A stretch of 64,000 bases of DNA from Candidatus Ruthenibacterium merdavium (GTDB lineage Bacteria; Bacillota; Clostridia; Oscillospirales; Ruminococcaceae): contig DWWA01000020.1 of the NCBI GenBank assembly GCA_019119935.1, forward strand, positions 1-64,000, given 5' to 3'. A model generated the notes under the pieces. It was not told the origin of the DNA. It made no database searches and was given only the letters and a program-made list of their open reading frames with translations. A program made the position numbers and the translations under genes. Positions 17,802 through 26,151 of the stretch are shown piece by piece (the stretch's first letter is position 1; every line of letters starts with the position of its first letter).

Positions 17802-18710
17802 ATGGATTTTTGTATGGAGCGCGTTGGTCTTTTTACCAATATGTCGTGCAATTTAAACTGTAAGTTATGTTCATCAGATGCACCTTATCGAAGAAATTTC
17901 AAAGATTTTTCTCTGGAGCAGCAAAAAAAAGTAATTTCACGCTTTTTTGAAGCAGTGCCTTATGTAAAAAAATATTCCATTGCTGGTGGGGAACCTCTTT
18001 TGTCAAAGGATCTTCCTGCATTACTCGATTTCCTGTTTCATTATTCTGATCAAATTGGAAAAATTGATATCGTCACCAATGGAACGATTGTCCCCAAGGC
18101 TGAAATCTTAAACGCTGCAAAAAAATTTGGAAATCAGCTAGTTTTCTTGGTTGATGATTATGGCTCTCACCTTTCTACAAAATTAGATGAAATTGCAGAT
18201 GCCTTAACAAAAGCAGAAATTCCTTTTGAAATCAGAGAGAATAAGCTCGATGCTTCCCATTGCGGAGGATGGGTTGATTTTACCGATGGTTTGGAGAAAC
18301 TTCATCATTCACAAGCCGATGTTGAAGATTTGTATGCCCGATGCGCTTACCCTCAAAAATTAAAGTTTTGCTTTAGCACAAGAAACGGAATTATATATCC
18401 TTGCGACCAAGTTCGCCGATGTGTAGAAATGGGTATTCTTACCGATTGCAAAGATGATTATATCAATCTTCTTGATGAAAGTCTTAGCATTGAAGATATT
18501 CAAAACAAAATCCGTCATCTATATAAAGTGAAAAGTTTATCTGCCTGCGCTTACTGTACAGGTTTGTGTGAAAATTCTGTTCGTTTCCCCCCTGCCGAGC
18601 AGCTTACGAAAGAGGAAATTGAATGCGTCAAACAAGGTGCACGTTCTTACCGTGAGGTTTGCAAGATGATGAATTCCAATAAAGAACACTCCACCTCATG
18701 TGTTTATTGA
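17802..18710 (+). CDS. Radical SAM enzyme with C-terminal four-cysteine domain (fourth of four)
   Basis: A 302-residue radical SAM protein: C16-x3-C20-x2-C23, A-G-G-E-P at 61-65, V-F-L-V-D-D-Y-G at 114-121, C-G-G-W-V-D-F near 154-160, auxiliary cysteines 181, 201, 249 and 252, with extra cysteines 190, 207, 216 and 256, and R-F-P-P-A-E-Q at 261-267. It has about 35 residues more at the C-terminus than its sisters. The ATG at 17802 stands nine bases after GGAGGG; an ATG six bases earlier overlaps the upstream stop. More AT-rich than the genes outside the island. Confidence 0.85.
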   Translation: MDFCMERVGLFTNMSCNLNCKLCSSDAPYRRNFKDFSLEQQKKVISRFFEAVPYVKKYSIAGGEPLLSKDLPALLDFLFHYSDQIGKIDIVTNGTIVPKAEILNAAKKFGNQLVFLVDDYGSHLSTKLDEIADALTKAEIPFEIRENKLDASHCGGWVDFTDGLEKLHHSQADVEDLYARCAYPQKLKFCFSTRNGIIYPCDQVRRCVEMGILTDCKDDYINLLDESLSIEDIQNKIRHLYKVKSLSACAYCTGLCENSVRFPPAEQLTKEEIECVKQGARSYREVCKMMNSNKEHSTSCVY

Positions 18711-18787
18711 CGTAACTTTTTTTCTTTTTCAAGCTATCCCATCTATTTATAATTAACAATTGTAAATTTACTAATAAAAGGACAGCT

Positions 18788-20281
18788 ATGACAATTTTTG
18801 ATGATATTTTTCCACTGGGAATTGGTACAAATCGTTTTTTAATTAAGGATAAACAGGATGAAGAAGGCTTAGAAAACGCTGCTTTGCTTGTAGCCAATGC
18901 TTTGAATGCAGGTGCTTCCTATATCGATGTTGCTGCCAGCTATTCCCGTGGTTTTGCAGCTGAAGTTTGCCGCCGCGCTTTCAAAAAGACAAGCGCAGTA
19001 AAACATGTTACTGTAAAATCTTCTTTTTTGGCCGATAAGGACAGCGATGCCGCGCTAAGGCGCGTGGAAAATGTTTTTGAATCGCTGGATATTGACCACG
19101 CTTCCTATTACGTATGCTGGAATATTGCAAGCTGGGATCAGTTTTTACAAATCACAAAAAAAGGCGGGCTGTATGAAGGAGCTTTAAAAGCCAAAAAACA
19201 AGGGCTCGTCGATCATTTATGTTTTTCTACACATGCTTCTCCTTCCGATGTGATTAAAATGCTGGAAACCGACTTATTTGAAGGCGTTACCATTTCATTT
19301 TCAGCATTAAACAGTCAGATCATCCAACCTGTTTTAGACTGTGCAGAAAAGCATCAGGTCGGTGTTGTTGTGATGAATCCTTTAGGCGGCGGCCTTATTC
19401 CGCAGCAAGCGGAATATTTTTCGTTTTTGAAGCATCCTAAGGATACCAGTACCATACAAGCCGCTTTGCGGTATGTATACGCACATCCTGCCGTAAAAAT
19501 TGCACTTTCCGGAATGTCCAATCAAGAACAGCTGGAGGAAAATCTTTCTGCTTTTCAGGGCGAACAACCGGAAGAACCCCACGAACGGATTACACGCGTC
19601 AATACTCATTTTTCTAATATTGAAGGCTTTTGCACCGGATGCCGCTATTGCGACGGCTGTCCTCGGGGCATTAACGTTTTTGAGCTGATGCAGGCATACA
19701 ACACCAGTCTTTTCCCAAAAGCAACCGTTATGTATGGCCGTACTGACCCGGAAGTGTTGGAGCAAATCGGTATTACTTCGCGCCTGAAAAATACTTTTGC
19801 ATTTCTTCCGGAAAACAGCAAAAATCCGTGTATTGCATGCGGCCATTGTGAGCGCCATTGTACAGCTCACCTGCCTATTATTCAGCGTATTGAAAAAATG
19901 TATCAGGCATTTCATCGCTCTTGTTTTTCCCATGAAGACATGTTGGAACGCCTGCGCAAATTGATTGGAAACAGCAGAAAAGTCGGCTTTTATCCCGGCG
20001 GCGGATATACTGCCTATGTCGTTTCCTTATTGGCAGAAGCTTTTCCCGAAGAAACTTTTGATATTTCTTTATTTGACAGCAACTCAAATATTTGGGGCAA
20101 TGTAGTTTGCGGAACCACTGTACAAGGGCCGCAGGAAATTTTAAATGTGAAACCCGAAATGATTATTGTGTCAAACTACAACTACGGAAAAGAAATTTTT
20201 GACAGTTTAAAGCATTTAGAAAAAGATGGAATTCATATAAAGCCCTTACATGAAGAATTTGACGTGCCTTGGGTTTTTTAA
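18788..20281 (+). CDS. Aldo/keto reductase with two ferredoxin-type clusters and a Rossmann-like tail
   Basis: A 497-residue protein. Residues 1-270 form an aldo/keto reductase barrel (D47, Y52 and K77 can be read as three of the catalytic four; the position expected for histidine reads C-W near 110-111). Two iron-sulfur motifs follow: C282-x2-C285-x2-C288-x2-C291-P and C348-x2-C351-x2-C354-x3-C358. The last ~100 residues (from V-G-F-Y-P-G-G-G-Y at about 399) look like a small nucleotide- or sugar-binding alpha/beta domain. An oxidoreductase that may also feed electrons to the neighbouring radical SAM enzymes is an inference. AAAGGAC precedes the ATG. Confidence 0.8.
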   Translation: MTIFDDIFPLGIGTNRFLIKDKQDEEGLENAALLVANALNAGASYIDVAASYSRGFAAEVCRRAFKKTSAVKHVTVKSSFLADKDSDAALRRVENVFESLDIDHASYYVCWNIASWDQFLQITKKGGLYEGALKAKKQGLVDHLCFSTHASPSDVIKMLETDLFEGVTISFSALNSQIIQPVLDCAEKHQVGVVVMNPLGGGLIPQQAEYFSFLKHPKDTSTIQAALRYVYAHPAVKIALSGMSNQEQLEENLSAFQGEQPEEPHERITRVNTHFSNIEGFCTGCRYCDGCPRGINVFELMQAYNTSLFPKATVMYGRTDPEVLEQIGITSRLKNTFAFLPENSKNPCIACGHCERHCTAHLPIIQRIEKMYQAFHRSCFSHEDMLERLRKLIGNSRKVGFYPGGGYTAYVVSLLAEAFPEETFDISLFDSNSNIWGNVVCGTTVQGPQEILNVKPEMIIVSNYNYGKEIFDSLKHLEKDGIHIKPLHEEFDVPWVF

Positions 20282-20310
20282 ACAACACAAACATAATGTG
20301 GTGAGAGCGA

Positions 20311-21852
20311 ATGAACAATTCCCCTTTGATAACAGTTTATACACAAGTTTATAATACAAAAGAGAGCGACTTGCGCACATGCATTGAAAGTGTATTAAAC
20401 CAAACGTACCAAAATATTGAATATTTTATTTTGGATAACGGCAGCACTGACGGCAGCTTTGCCATTCTTGAAGAGTATGCAAAAAAAGATTCCCGCATTC
20501 ATCTTTTTCGTTTTGAAAAAAATATTATCAGGTTTCGGTACACAGAAATATCACAATCTGCTCAAGGTCAATTTTGGACAATGCTTGACTCTGATGATTG
20601 GATTGATCCATCGTATATCGAGCATCTTCTTTTTTTTGCAATGTCAAAAAATCTTGATATCACTATTTGCGGTACTTTATTCCATCTCGAAAGTGGTGAA
20701 ACATGCCCCCGTGCTTTATCTGAAAAATTAGTTTTAAATTCAATGCAATATAATACTTATTTTCCTTTATATCATGTTTATTTCAGAGCAATGTGGGGAA
20801 AGTTGGTAAAATCTAAAATTATTAATCAATCTAATATTTGCACGAAAGTTTTTTATGGCGGAGATACCATTTTAGCATTCAACTGGCTTAAACTCTCTCG
20901 ACAAATTGGTATTTCACCTGAGCTTCTACATCATTATAGAATCCATTCATCATCTGTGTCATATCGTTATGATTCTCTACGATTTCAATCTGATTTAGTC
21001 CTTTTCCAAGATGCTCTCGACTTTCTAAAGCCTTATGGCCCTATATCTGCTCAAAATTTAACATTTTTATATAGCGTTTACTGCAACGCTTTGTCAGATA
21101 CATTAAATGTAATTGATAACTCCGATCTATCTGCACACGATAAGCTCGAGGAATATAAAAAGATTGCACTGGAACCTATCACCCGGCAGGCATATCAAAT
21201 TAAAGATGACAGCGCAAAAAACAGTAAAGAGCTTTTATTGTTTTTTGCATTAAAAATCTGTGGCGATGCTGAAAACGGGCAATCTTGTTTGGATGCTCTC
21301 TGTGCATATTTTACACAATGCAGCAAACTGCTCACCGTTTCCAACAGTAAAATACTCATCAGCGATGTTTCCATTTTTCAAGCATTTTCAGCGGATGATT
21401 ATTCGGCGCTTTGCGAAGTTTTAATCAAAATTTTCAAACAATATCCTTATAAAAGCCAAGAAAAAATTGCAGATATGCTCTCTTGTCTTACAGAAAAATT
21501 ACCGCTTTGCAAAATGTGCGCAAAGCATCGCTTTCTGGCTCATTTCTCTAAGATTTTCCTTTTGCTGTTCCACTCTCAAAATCTTGAAGCTTTAGAAGAA
21601 ATGACCGATCTTCTTTTAAATGACCGGGTAAAAGATGCGCAGGAAACCTTCTTTGAGCTGTATTTAACCCTTGCCGCATTTTTACAGCAGGAATCTGCTT
21701 ATTTGTTTGGTAAAATTCGCTTTGCTGAATATCTGTTTTCCAAAAAGCGTTATGCGGAATGTGCCAAGGCAATCGCCGAACTGGAACAAATGGGTCTGAG
21801 CAAACATGAGGAAGTAGAAAAGCTGAAAAAGGAACTTTCTCGTCATACTTAA
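20311..21852 (+). CDS. Family 2 glycosyltransferase with long helical C-terminus
   Basis: A 513-residue protein. The first ~230 residues are a GT2 fold (D-N-G-S-T-D near 42-47, D-S-D-D-W near 92-96). The N-terminus is related to that of the fused GT2 upstream (L-N-Q-T...I-E...D-N-G-S-T-D...A-K-K-D-S-R-I). The remaining ~280 residues are helical, cysteine-containing and of no family I recognise. No membrane helix, so it acts at the cytoplasmic face. GGTGAG precedes the ATG. The gene is visibly the most AT-rich of the window, suggesting recent transfer. Last gene of the island. Confidence 0.83.
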   Translation: MNNSPLITVYTQVYNTKESDLRTCIESVLNQTYQNIEYFILDNGSTDGSFAILEEYAKKDSRIHLFRFEKNIIRFRYTEISQSAQGQFWTMLDSDDWIDPSYIEHLLFFAMSKNLDITICGTLFHLESGETCPRALSEKLVLNSMQYNTYFPLYHVYFRAMWGKLVKSKIINQSNICTKVFYGGDTILAFNWLKLSRQIGISPELLHHYRIHSSSVSYRYDSLRFQSDLVLFQDALDFLKPYGPISAQNLTFLYSVYCNALSDTLNVIDNSDLSAHDKLEEYKKIALEPITRQAYQIKDDSAKNSKELLLFFALKICGDAENGQSCLDALCAYFTQCSKLLTVSNSKILISDVSIFQAFSADDYSALCEVLIKIFKQYPYKSQEKIADMLSCLTEKLPLCKMCAKHRFLAHFSKIFLLLFHSQNLEALEEMTDLLLNDRVKDAQETFFELYLTLAAFLQQESAYLFGKIRFAEYLFSKKRYAECAKAIAELEQMGLSKHEEVEKLKKELSRHT

Positions 21853-21992
21853 TCATCGTAAGTATACTTTTTCGATAGTGCCAAGTGCTTGCACTGCGTA
21901 AAACAAGCGATAAACATTTTTAAGTAAGACTTTTACAACTTTCACGTTACAGATTTCATCGGTAAGAATATGATAAAAGGAGGATTGTTCCC

Positions 21993-22856
21993 ATGAGCCA
22001 ACCGATCATTCTAAATTTAAAAACAGTGCTGCAAATGCTGCCGACTCGTACGCCCGAAAGCCACAAGGGCAGCTACGGCAAAGTTTTGGCTGTTTGCGGC
22101 AGTTCTCCTTATCGGGGAGCGGCTGTGCTCAGCGTGATGGGCGCGCTGCGCACAGGCGCCGGGCTCGTCACACTGGCGGCGCCGGAGTGTGTTGTGTCCG
22201 CGGCAGCAGCGCGTGTTCCTGAGGCAATTTTTCTGCCCGATGCCGCACAAGAGCGCATTTTAGAGGAAGTATCCCGCTCGGAAGTTTGTCTTTTAGGGTG
22301 CGGCCTTTCGGCGGACGCCGACACGGCTCAGCTGGCTAAAAAAGCGCTTGATGCTTCGATGGGCGTTGTCGTGTTGGATGCCGGTGCACTTTGCAGTTTA
22401 GCAGACGATATTTCCGCCATTACGGCTTTTGCACAGTCGCAGCCGCTCATCGTAACACCTCATCCGGGTGAAATGGCGCGTCTTTGCCGATGCAGTGTGG
22501 AGGATATCGAAAAAGAGCGCACCTCTTGCGCGTTGGATTTTGCGCTCAGCACAGGCGCAATCACGGTATTGAAAGGCCACGAAACACTGATTGCCTGTCC
22601 GGACGGAACTCTTTATGAAAACCTCACGGGAAACGCCGGGCTTGCACGCGGAGGAAGCGGCGATATTCTTGCCGGTATGATTGCCGGTTTAGCGGCACAG
22701 GGCATGAGCGCGGAGCATGCCGCTGCAGCCGGCGTATTTCTGCATGGATTATCGGCAGATCGCTGTGCAGCGCGCCTTTCGATGCAGGGGATGCTGCCCA
22801 GTGATATTCTTACTGATTTGTGCAATATTTTTCTTGAGAAAGAGCAAAAAACATGA
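21993..22856 (+). CDS. nnrD: ADP-dependent NAD(P)H-hydrate dehydratase
   Basis: A 287-residue repair enzyme that dehydrates damaged (S)-NADHX/NADPHX back to NAD(P)H using ADP. Family marks: H-K-G-S-Y-G-K-V near 24-31, V-T-P-H-P-G-E-M-A-R-L, L-K-G-H-E-T, and T-G-N-A-G-L-A-R-G-G-S-G-D-I-L-A-G near the end. It has only the dehydratase domain, without the epimerase (NnrE) half that many bacteria fuse to it. AAAGGAGG precedes the ATG. GC content returns to the level of the left half of the window here. Confidence 0.93.
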   Translation: MSQPIILNLKTVLQMLPTRTPESHKGSYGKVLAVCGSSPYRGAAVLSVMGALRTGAGLVTLAAPECVVSAAAARVPEAIFLPDAAQERILEEVSRSEVCLLGCGLSADADTAQLAKKALDASMGVVVLDAGALCSLADDISAITAFAQSQPLIVTPHPGEMARLCRCSVEDIEKERTSCALDFALSTGAITVLKGHETLIACPDGTLYENLTGNAGLARGGSGDILAGMIAGLAAQGMSAEHAAAAGVFLHGLSADRCAARLSMQGMLPSDILTDLCNIFLEKEQKT

Positions 22857-22914
22857 TATACTGTGTATATCAAAAGATTGACTTTGATTACGCAGCAAAA
22901 ACGAGGTGATAACG

Positions 22915-23634
22915 ATGTATGATCCGTCTATGTTTTCTGAGCCGGGCTATTCTTCTCCCCAATCGTTTGAACGGGAACCGCTCAGCGTTTATACCGCCAA
23001 AACATTCGGGTGGATGGCGTTAGGTCTTTTAACGACCTTTGGCTTAGCTTTTATGATGAGCATCACTCCGATTGCATATGCACTGTTCTCTGTGCCTGCT
23101 CTCCCCTTCTTGCTTTTAATTCTCGAAGTGGTTGTTGTCATTGTACTTTCGGCAAAAGTGCATAAAATGAGCATCGGTGCGGCCCGCGGGCTCTTTTTCC
23201 TGTACTCTGCCCTCAATGCCGTCACTTTTTCGGCGATTTTGCTCACTTATGATTTGGGCACGCTGATTTTTGTTTTTGGTCTGACGGCTGTTTACTTTGG
23301 CGCTCTTGCCGCTTATGGTTATTTTACCAAACGCGACTTGACCCGTCTGCGTACCTTTTTGCTGATTGGGCTTATTTTCTTGGCGCTTTACTGGCTGATT
23401 TCGCTGTTCTTACCGATGTCCGGCTTTGACCGAATCGCCTGCTTTATTGGCCTTGTTGTGTTCATGGGGTTCACCGCTTATGACACGCAAAAAATCAAAG
23501 CGTTTTACTATTCGATGGATCCGGAATCTGAAATGGGCAGAAAAATGTCTATTATCAGCGCTTTGGAGTTGTATTTGGACTTCATCAATCTGTTTTTGTA
23601 TATTCTGCGTTTGGTGGGTATCAGCCGCGATTAA
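22915..23634 (+). CDS. Bax inhibitor-1/YccA family membrane protein
   Basis: A 239-residue protein with seven closely packed membrane helices (the first about residues 28-50, the last near 215-235) and the acidic, soluble N-terminus usual for the family. The segment G-F-T-A-Y-D-T-Q-K-I-K is the TMBIM/YccA signature; its paired aspartates form the pH-sensitive calcium leak site in characterised relatives. ATG at 22915 after GAGGTGA was chosen over the upstream GTG. Followed by a terminator at 23708. Confidence 0.92.
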   Translation: MYDPSMFSEPGYSSPQSFEREPLSVYTAKTFGWMALGLLTTFGLAFMMSITPIAYALFSVPALPFLLLILEVVVVIVLSAKVHKMSIGAARGLFFLYSALNAVTFSAILLTYDLGTLIFVFGLTAVYFGALAAYGYFTKRDLTRLRTFLLIGLIFLALYWLISLFLPMSGFDRIACFIGLVVFMGFTAYDTQKIKAFYYSMDPESEMGRKMSIISALELYLDFINLFLYILRLVGISRD

Positions 23635-23707
23635 AGCGCTTGCGAAAACAGCAGGGACGGTTGCTCGATTTTCACAAAGCCCTGAAACAACAGAAACAAT
23701 TTACTCG

Positions 23708-23735
23708 AAGGGACGCTGTTTGCGTCCCTTTTTTT
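23708..23735 (+). terminator. Rho-independent terminator
   Basis: AAGGGACGC (23708-23716) and GCGTCCCTT (23722-23730) form a 9-bp stem with a five-base loop and T-run. Ends the Bax-inhibitor transcript just before the PAP2 gene's ribosome site. Confidence 0.85.
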
Positions 23736-23754
23736 GTCAAGGAGGAGGTTTTTT

Positions 23755-24633
23755 ATGAAACGCTCGTTTTCTTCTTCGTTTACCGCCGCGGTTTTATTTG
23801 TGCTGATCGCTGTACTGGCGGCCGCCGCCTGGGTTGACTTGCCGCTGAGTCAGGCTTTATATTCTCCCAATCAAACTTGGGCGGTTTATTTTGAGGCGAT
23901 GGGTTTTTACCCGTTTTATTTCCCCGCTTTATTATGGCTTTTAGGGCTGGCAAACGACGCGGAGGTCAAAGGGTCAATCCGAACCCTGTGCACCGCTGCA
24001 TTTACGGCTGCCACCGCTTTGATGGCGTATTCTTCCTACCATCATTTAGAAACGCGCGGCGTTGCGATGGCATTTTTGCCTGTATGCATCGTGTGGACCA
24101 TTCTCTTATTCGGTTATGTGTTTCTTCTGGCAGCTGAGTCACGATGCAGCGCGGCGTGGCGCAAGCGCGAGCGCTTCGGCTTTTTCTGGGGAACGGTTTA
24201 TATGCTGATTGGCAACATCGTCATTCATGCATTGAAGCCGATTTGGAACCGTGCTCGTTTTGACGAAATGGCACAGCAGATGGATTTCTCCGGGTTTACC
24301 CCTTGGTATCAGCCCTTCGGCGCGGGAGGAACCTCCTTTCCCTCCGGCCATACCGCTGCTGCTTGCGGGTTGATTTTCCTTGTGTTTATCTGCGATGCCT
24401 TCCCTCAGTACCGAAAATACCGAAAATTCATTTTAGTCCTGTGTTCCGTCTATATTGCTGCCATGGCCGCGAGCCGCATTGTCATCGGCCGCCATTTTTT
24501 GAGTGACACCGTTGCTCCGTGCCTCATCATGGCGGGAATCTTCCTTTTGATGCGCCGCAGCAAAATGTACCGGGAAATGCTGGACAAGCTTCCTCTTGCT
24601 GAAAGCGATGCGCCGGAAAGAAATGAAGAATAA
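23755..24633 (+). CDS. PAP2-family membrane phosphatase
   Basis: A 292-residue membrane protein with five to six helices. It bears the three parts of the lipid phosphatase active site: K-P-I-W-N-R-A-R, P-S-G-H-T and S-R-I-V-I-G-R-H-F-L-S-D. Likely removes phosphate from phosphatidic acid or undecaprenyl pyrophosphate at the outer face of the membrane. ATG at 23755 follows AAGGAGGAGG. The K-x6-R-P motif has A in place of P (R-A-R). Confidence 0.9.
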   Translation: MKRSFSSSFTAAVLFVLIAVLAAAAWVDLPLSQALYSPNQTWAVYFEAMGFYPFYFPALLWLLGLANDAEVKGSIRTLCTAAFTAATALMAYSSYHHLETRGVAMAFLPVCIVWTILLFGYVFLLAAESRCSAAWRKRERFGFFWGTVYMLIGNIVIHALKPIWNRARFDEMAQQMDFSGFTPWYQPFGAGGTSFPSGHTAAACGLIFLVFICDAFPQYRKYRKFILVLCSVYIAAMAASRIVIGRHFLSDTVAPCLIMAGIFLLMRRSKMYREMLDKLPLAESDAPERNEE

Positions 24634-24642
24634 ACTAAAAAA

Positions 24643-24687
24643 GCCCGCCCTGCCGCTGAATTTCAGCACGGCAGGGTGGACTTTTTA
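24643..24687. terminator. Bidirectional terminator between convergent genes
   Basis: GCCCGCCCTGCCG (24643-24655) pairs, with one wobble and one mismatch, with 24669-24681; A-run before and T-run after. Serves the PAP2 gene and the ABC permease gene. Confidence 0.8.
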
Positions 24688-24692
24688 TTCCT

Positions 24693-25412
24693 TTATAAAG
24701 TAGAAAACTTGCTTTGAGAGGAAATGCGCCGCGATTGCAGCACATAGAAAGCCGCACCGAGCATCAGCCAAACGCCGGCACACAGTGCATCCCAAACGGG
24801 CTGAGGCTGTGCTCCGTGCAAGGCAGACAGGGTATGCGCCAGCGGAAAGACGGCCGCAAAGGGCTTGAAAAGCGGCGGATACGCGCTGAGCATCACGACA
24901 CTACCCGACAGTACATTTCCAAATGAAGTGAAAAAGTTAGACAGACGGTAAGGGTCGGCACTCCCCCACGCTCCCATCATGCAGAAAAAGCCGACGCTGA
25001 TACCAGAAAATAATATCTGCGGTACAGACACAACCGCCTGCCAAATGAGCGTCAACGGACATCCGGCCACCGCCAGTAAAGCGAGGTTTACCGCGATTAA
25101 CAAAAGCGCCGCGCCGCTGCAAACGATCACTTTGCATCCCCAATAATAAAAAGAAAACTTTCCCATGGAAAGCATTTCCCGGTCGATGCCATAGTTTCGG
25201 TCGCAGGTAAAGGAGGCTGTCATACTGCTGATGAGCATCAAACAGCCGGACGCTAAAACAGAAGCGGCCGCAATGCTCCAAGAAGAGCGCTGAGTCAGCT
25301 GACTGCCGAGCGCCGAGAGCAAAAGCAAATTCGCCAAAGGAAGCAAAAGAAAATGCACTGCCATCGTTCGGCGATTGTCCAAGTACAAAATAGAGGCCAT
25401 TGTTGCTTTCAC
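24693..25412 (-). CDS. ABC transporter permease subunit (second)
   Basis: A 239-residue membrane protein with six hydrophobic helices, fitting an ABC-2 type permease. The GTG at 25412 overlaps the stop of the upstream permease gene (GTGA) and follows GGGGGTGA, so I start there although the frame is open a further 57 codons. Substrate unknown; the organisation ATPase-permease-permease suggests export of a lipid, peptide or drug. Confidence 0.75.
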   Translation of the reverse strand: MKATMASILYLDNRRTMAVHFLLLPLANLLLLSALGSQLTQRSSWSIAAASVLASGCLMLISSMTASFTCDRNYGIDREMLSMGKFSFYYWGCKVIVCSGAALLLIAVNLALLAVAGCPLTLIWQAVVSVPQILFSGISVGFFCMMGAWGSADPYRLSNFFTSFGNVLSGSVVMLSAYPPLFKPFAAVFPLAHTLSALHGAQPQPVWDALCAGVWLMLGAAFYVLQSRRISSQSKFSTL

Positions 25413-26149
25413 GAAATCACCCCCACTGTTCCATCGACACGCGCTTTTTTCAATAAGCTGCGCGCAATCAGCAAGGCAAAGGCAAAACACAGTGTCATGC
25501 TGAATAGAAATTGTACGACGAGAAACGGCGTGATTCGTCCGCTGAGCAAAATACGAATGGGCGCGGAAATCGGAAGCACCCATCGGAACAGCTCAATCAC
25601 CGTTTGCAAGTGTCCCGGCGCTTCGAGCAGGCCGCCTAAAAGCATCACGGGGATTAAAATTAACTCTTCATAGACGAGCGCATTTGGCGTGAGCACAAAA
25701 AAAGCGGCAATCGCAAAATCTAACACCAGCGCGCCGAGCCAAAGCAAAAGAACGGCAATCACCTGTGACAAGTTAATGCTGGCGTTCATACCAAGCAGAG
25801 CCGAAACCGCAAACGAAAACGGAAATGCCAGCAGCCCGAATGCCGAGCACGGCGCTAACAGCGCCGCCAAAGAAACCAAGTCGGAAGTAACGTTATTCAG
25901 CAGATACGGCAGTGTCCCCTGAAAGCGCTGAAACCCGATGGCGCCCGCCGCCGTCACTGCACAGCTCCAAAGCCCGAAAATACCGGCACGCACCCATAAA
26001 AACGGGTCGGCAAGCCCCTGTGCCGCATAGGCAATGACATATTGCAGCAAAAGCATGCCCAGCGTACTCGTGAGCATCGTGCTGACAAAATATCCGTTGC
26101 GTGCAAAGAGCTTGAAATGAAAGGCGCTCAGTGTAAAAAATCGGCACAT
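25409..26149 (-). CDS. ABC transporter permease subunit (first)
   Basis: A 246-residue six-helix membrane protein, ABC-2 type. The ATG at 26149 lies seven bases after GGAGGG; an ATG two codons earlier overlaps the ATPase stop but is too close to the ribosome site. It is translationally coupled to the ATPase gene before it and the second permease after it. Confidence 0.75.
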   Translation of the reverse strand: MCRFFTLSAFHFKLFARNGYFVSTMLTSTLGMLLLQYVIAYAAQGLADPFLWVRAGIFGLWSCAVTAAGAIGFQRFQGTLPYLLNNVTSDLVSLAALLAPCSAFGLLAFPFSFAVSALLGMNASINLSQVIAVLLLWLGALVLDFAIAAFFVLTPNALVYEELILIPVMLLGGLLEAPGHLQTVIELFRWVLPISAPIRILLSGRITPFLVVQFLFSMTLCFAFALLIARSLLKKARVDGTVGVIS

Positions 26150-26151
26150 GC

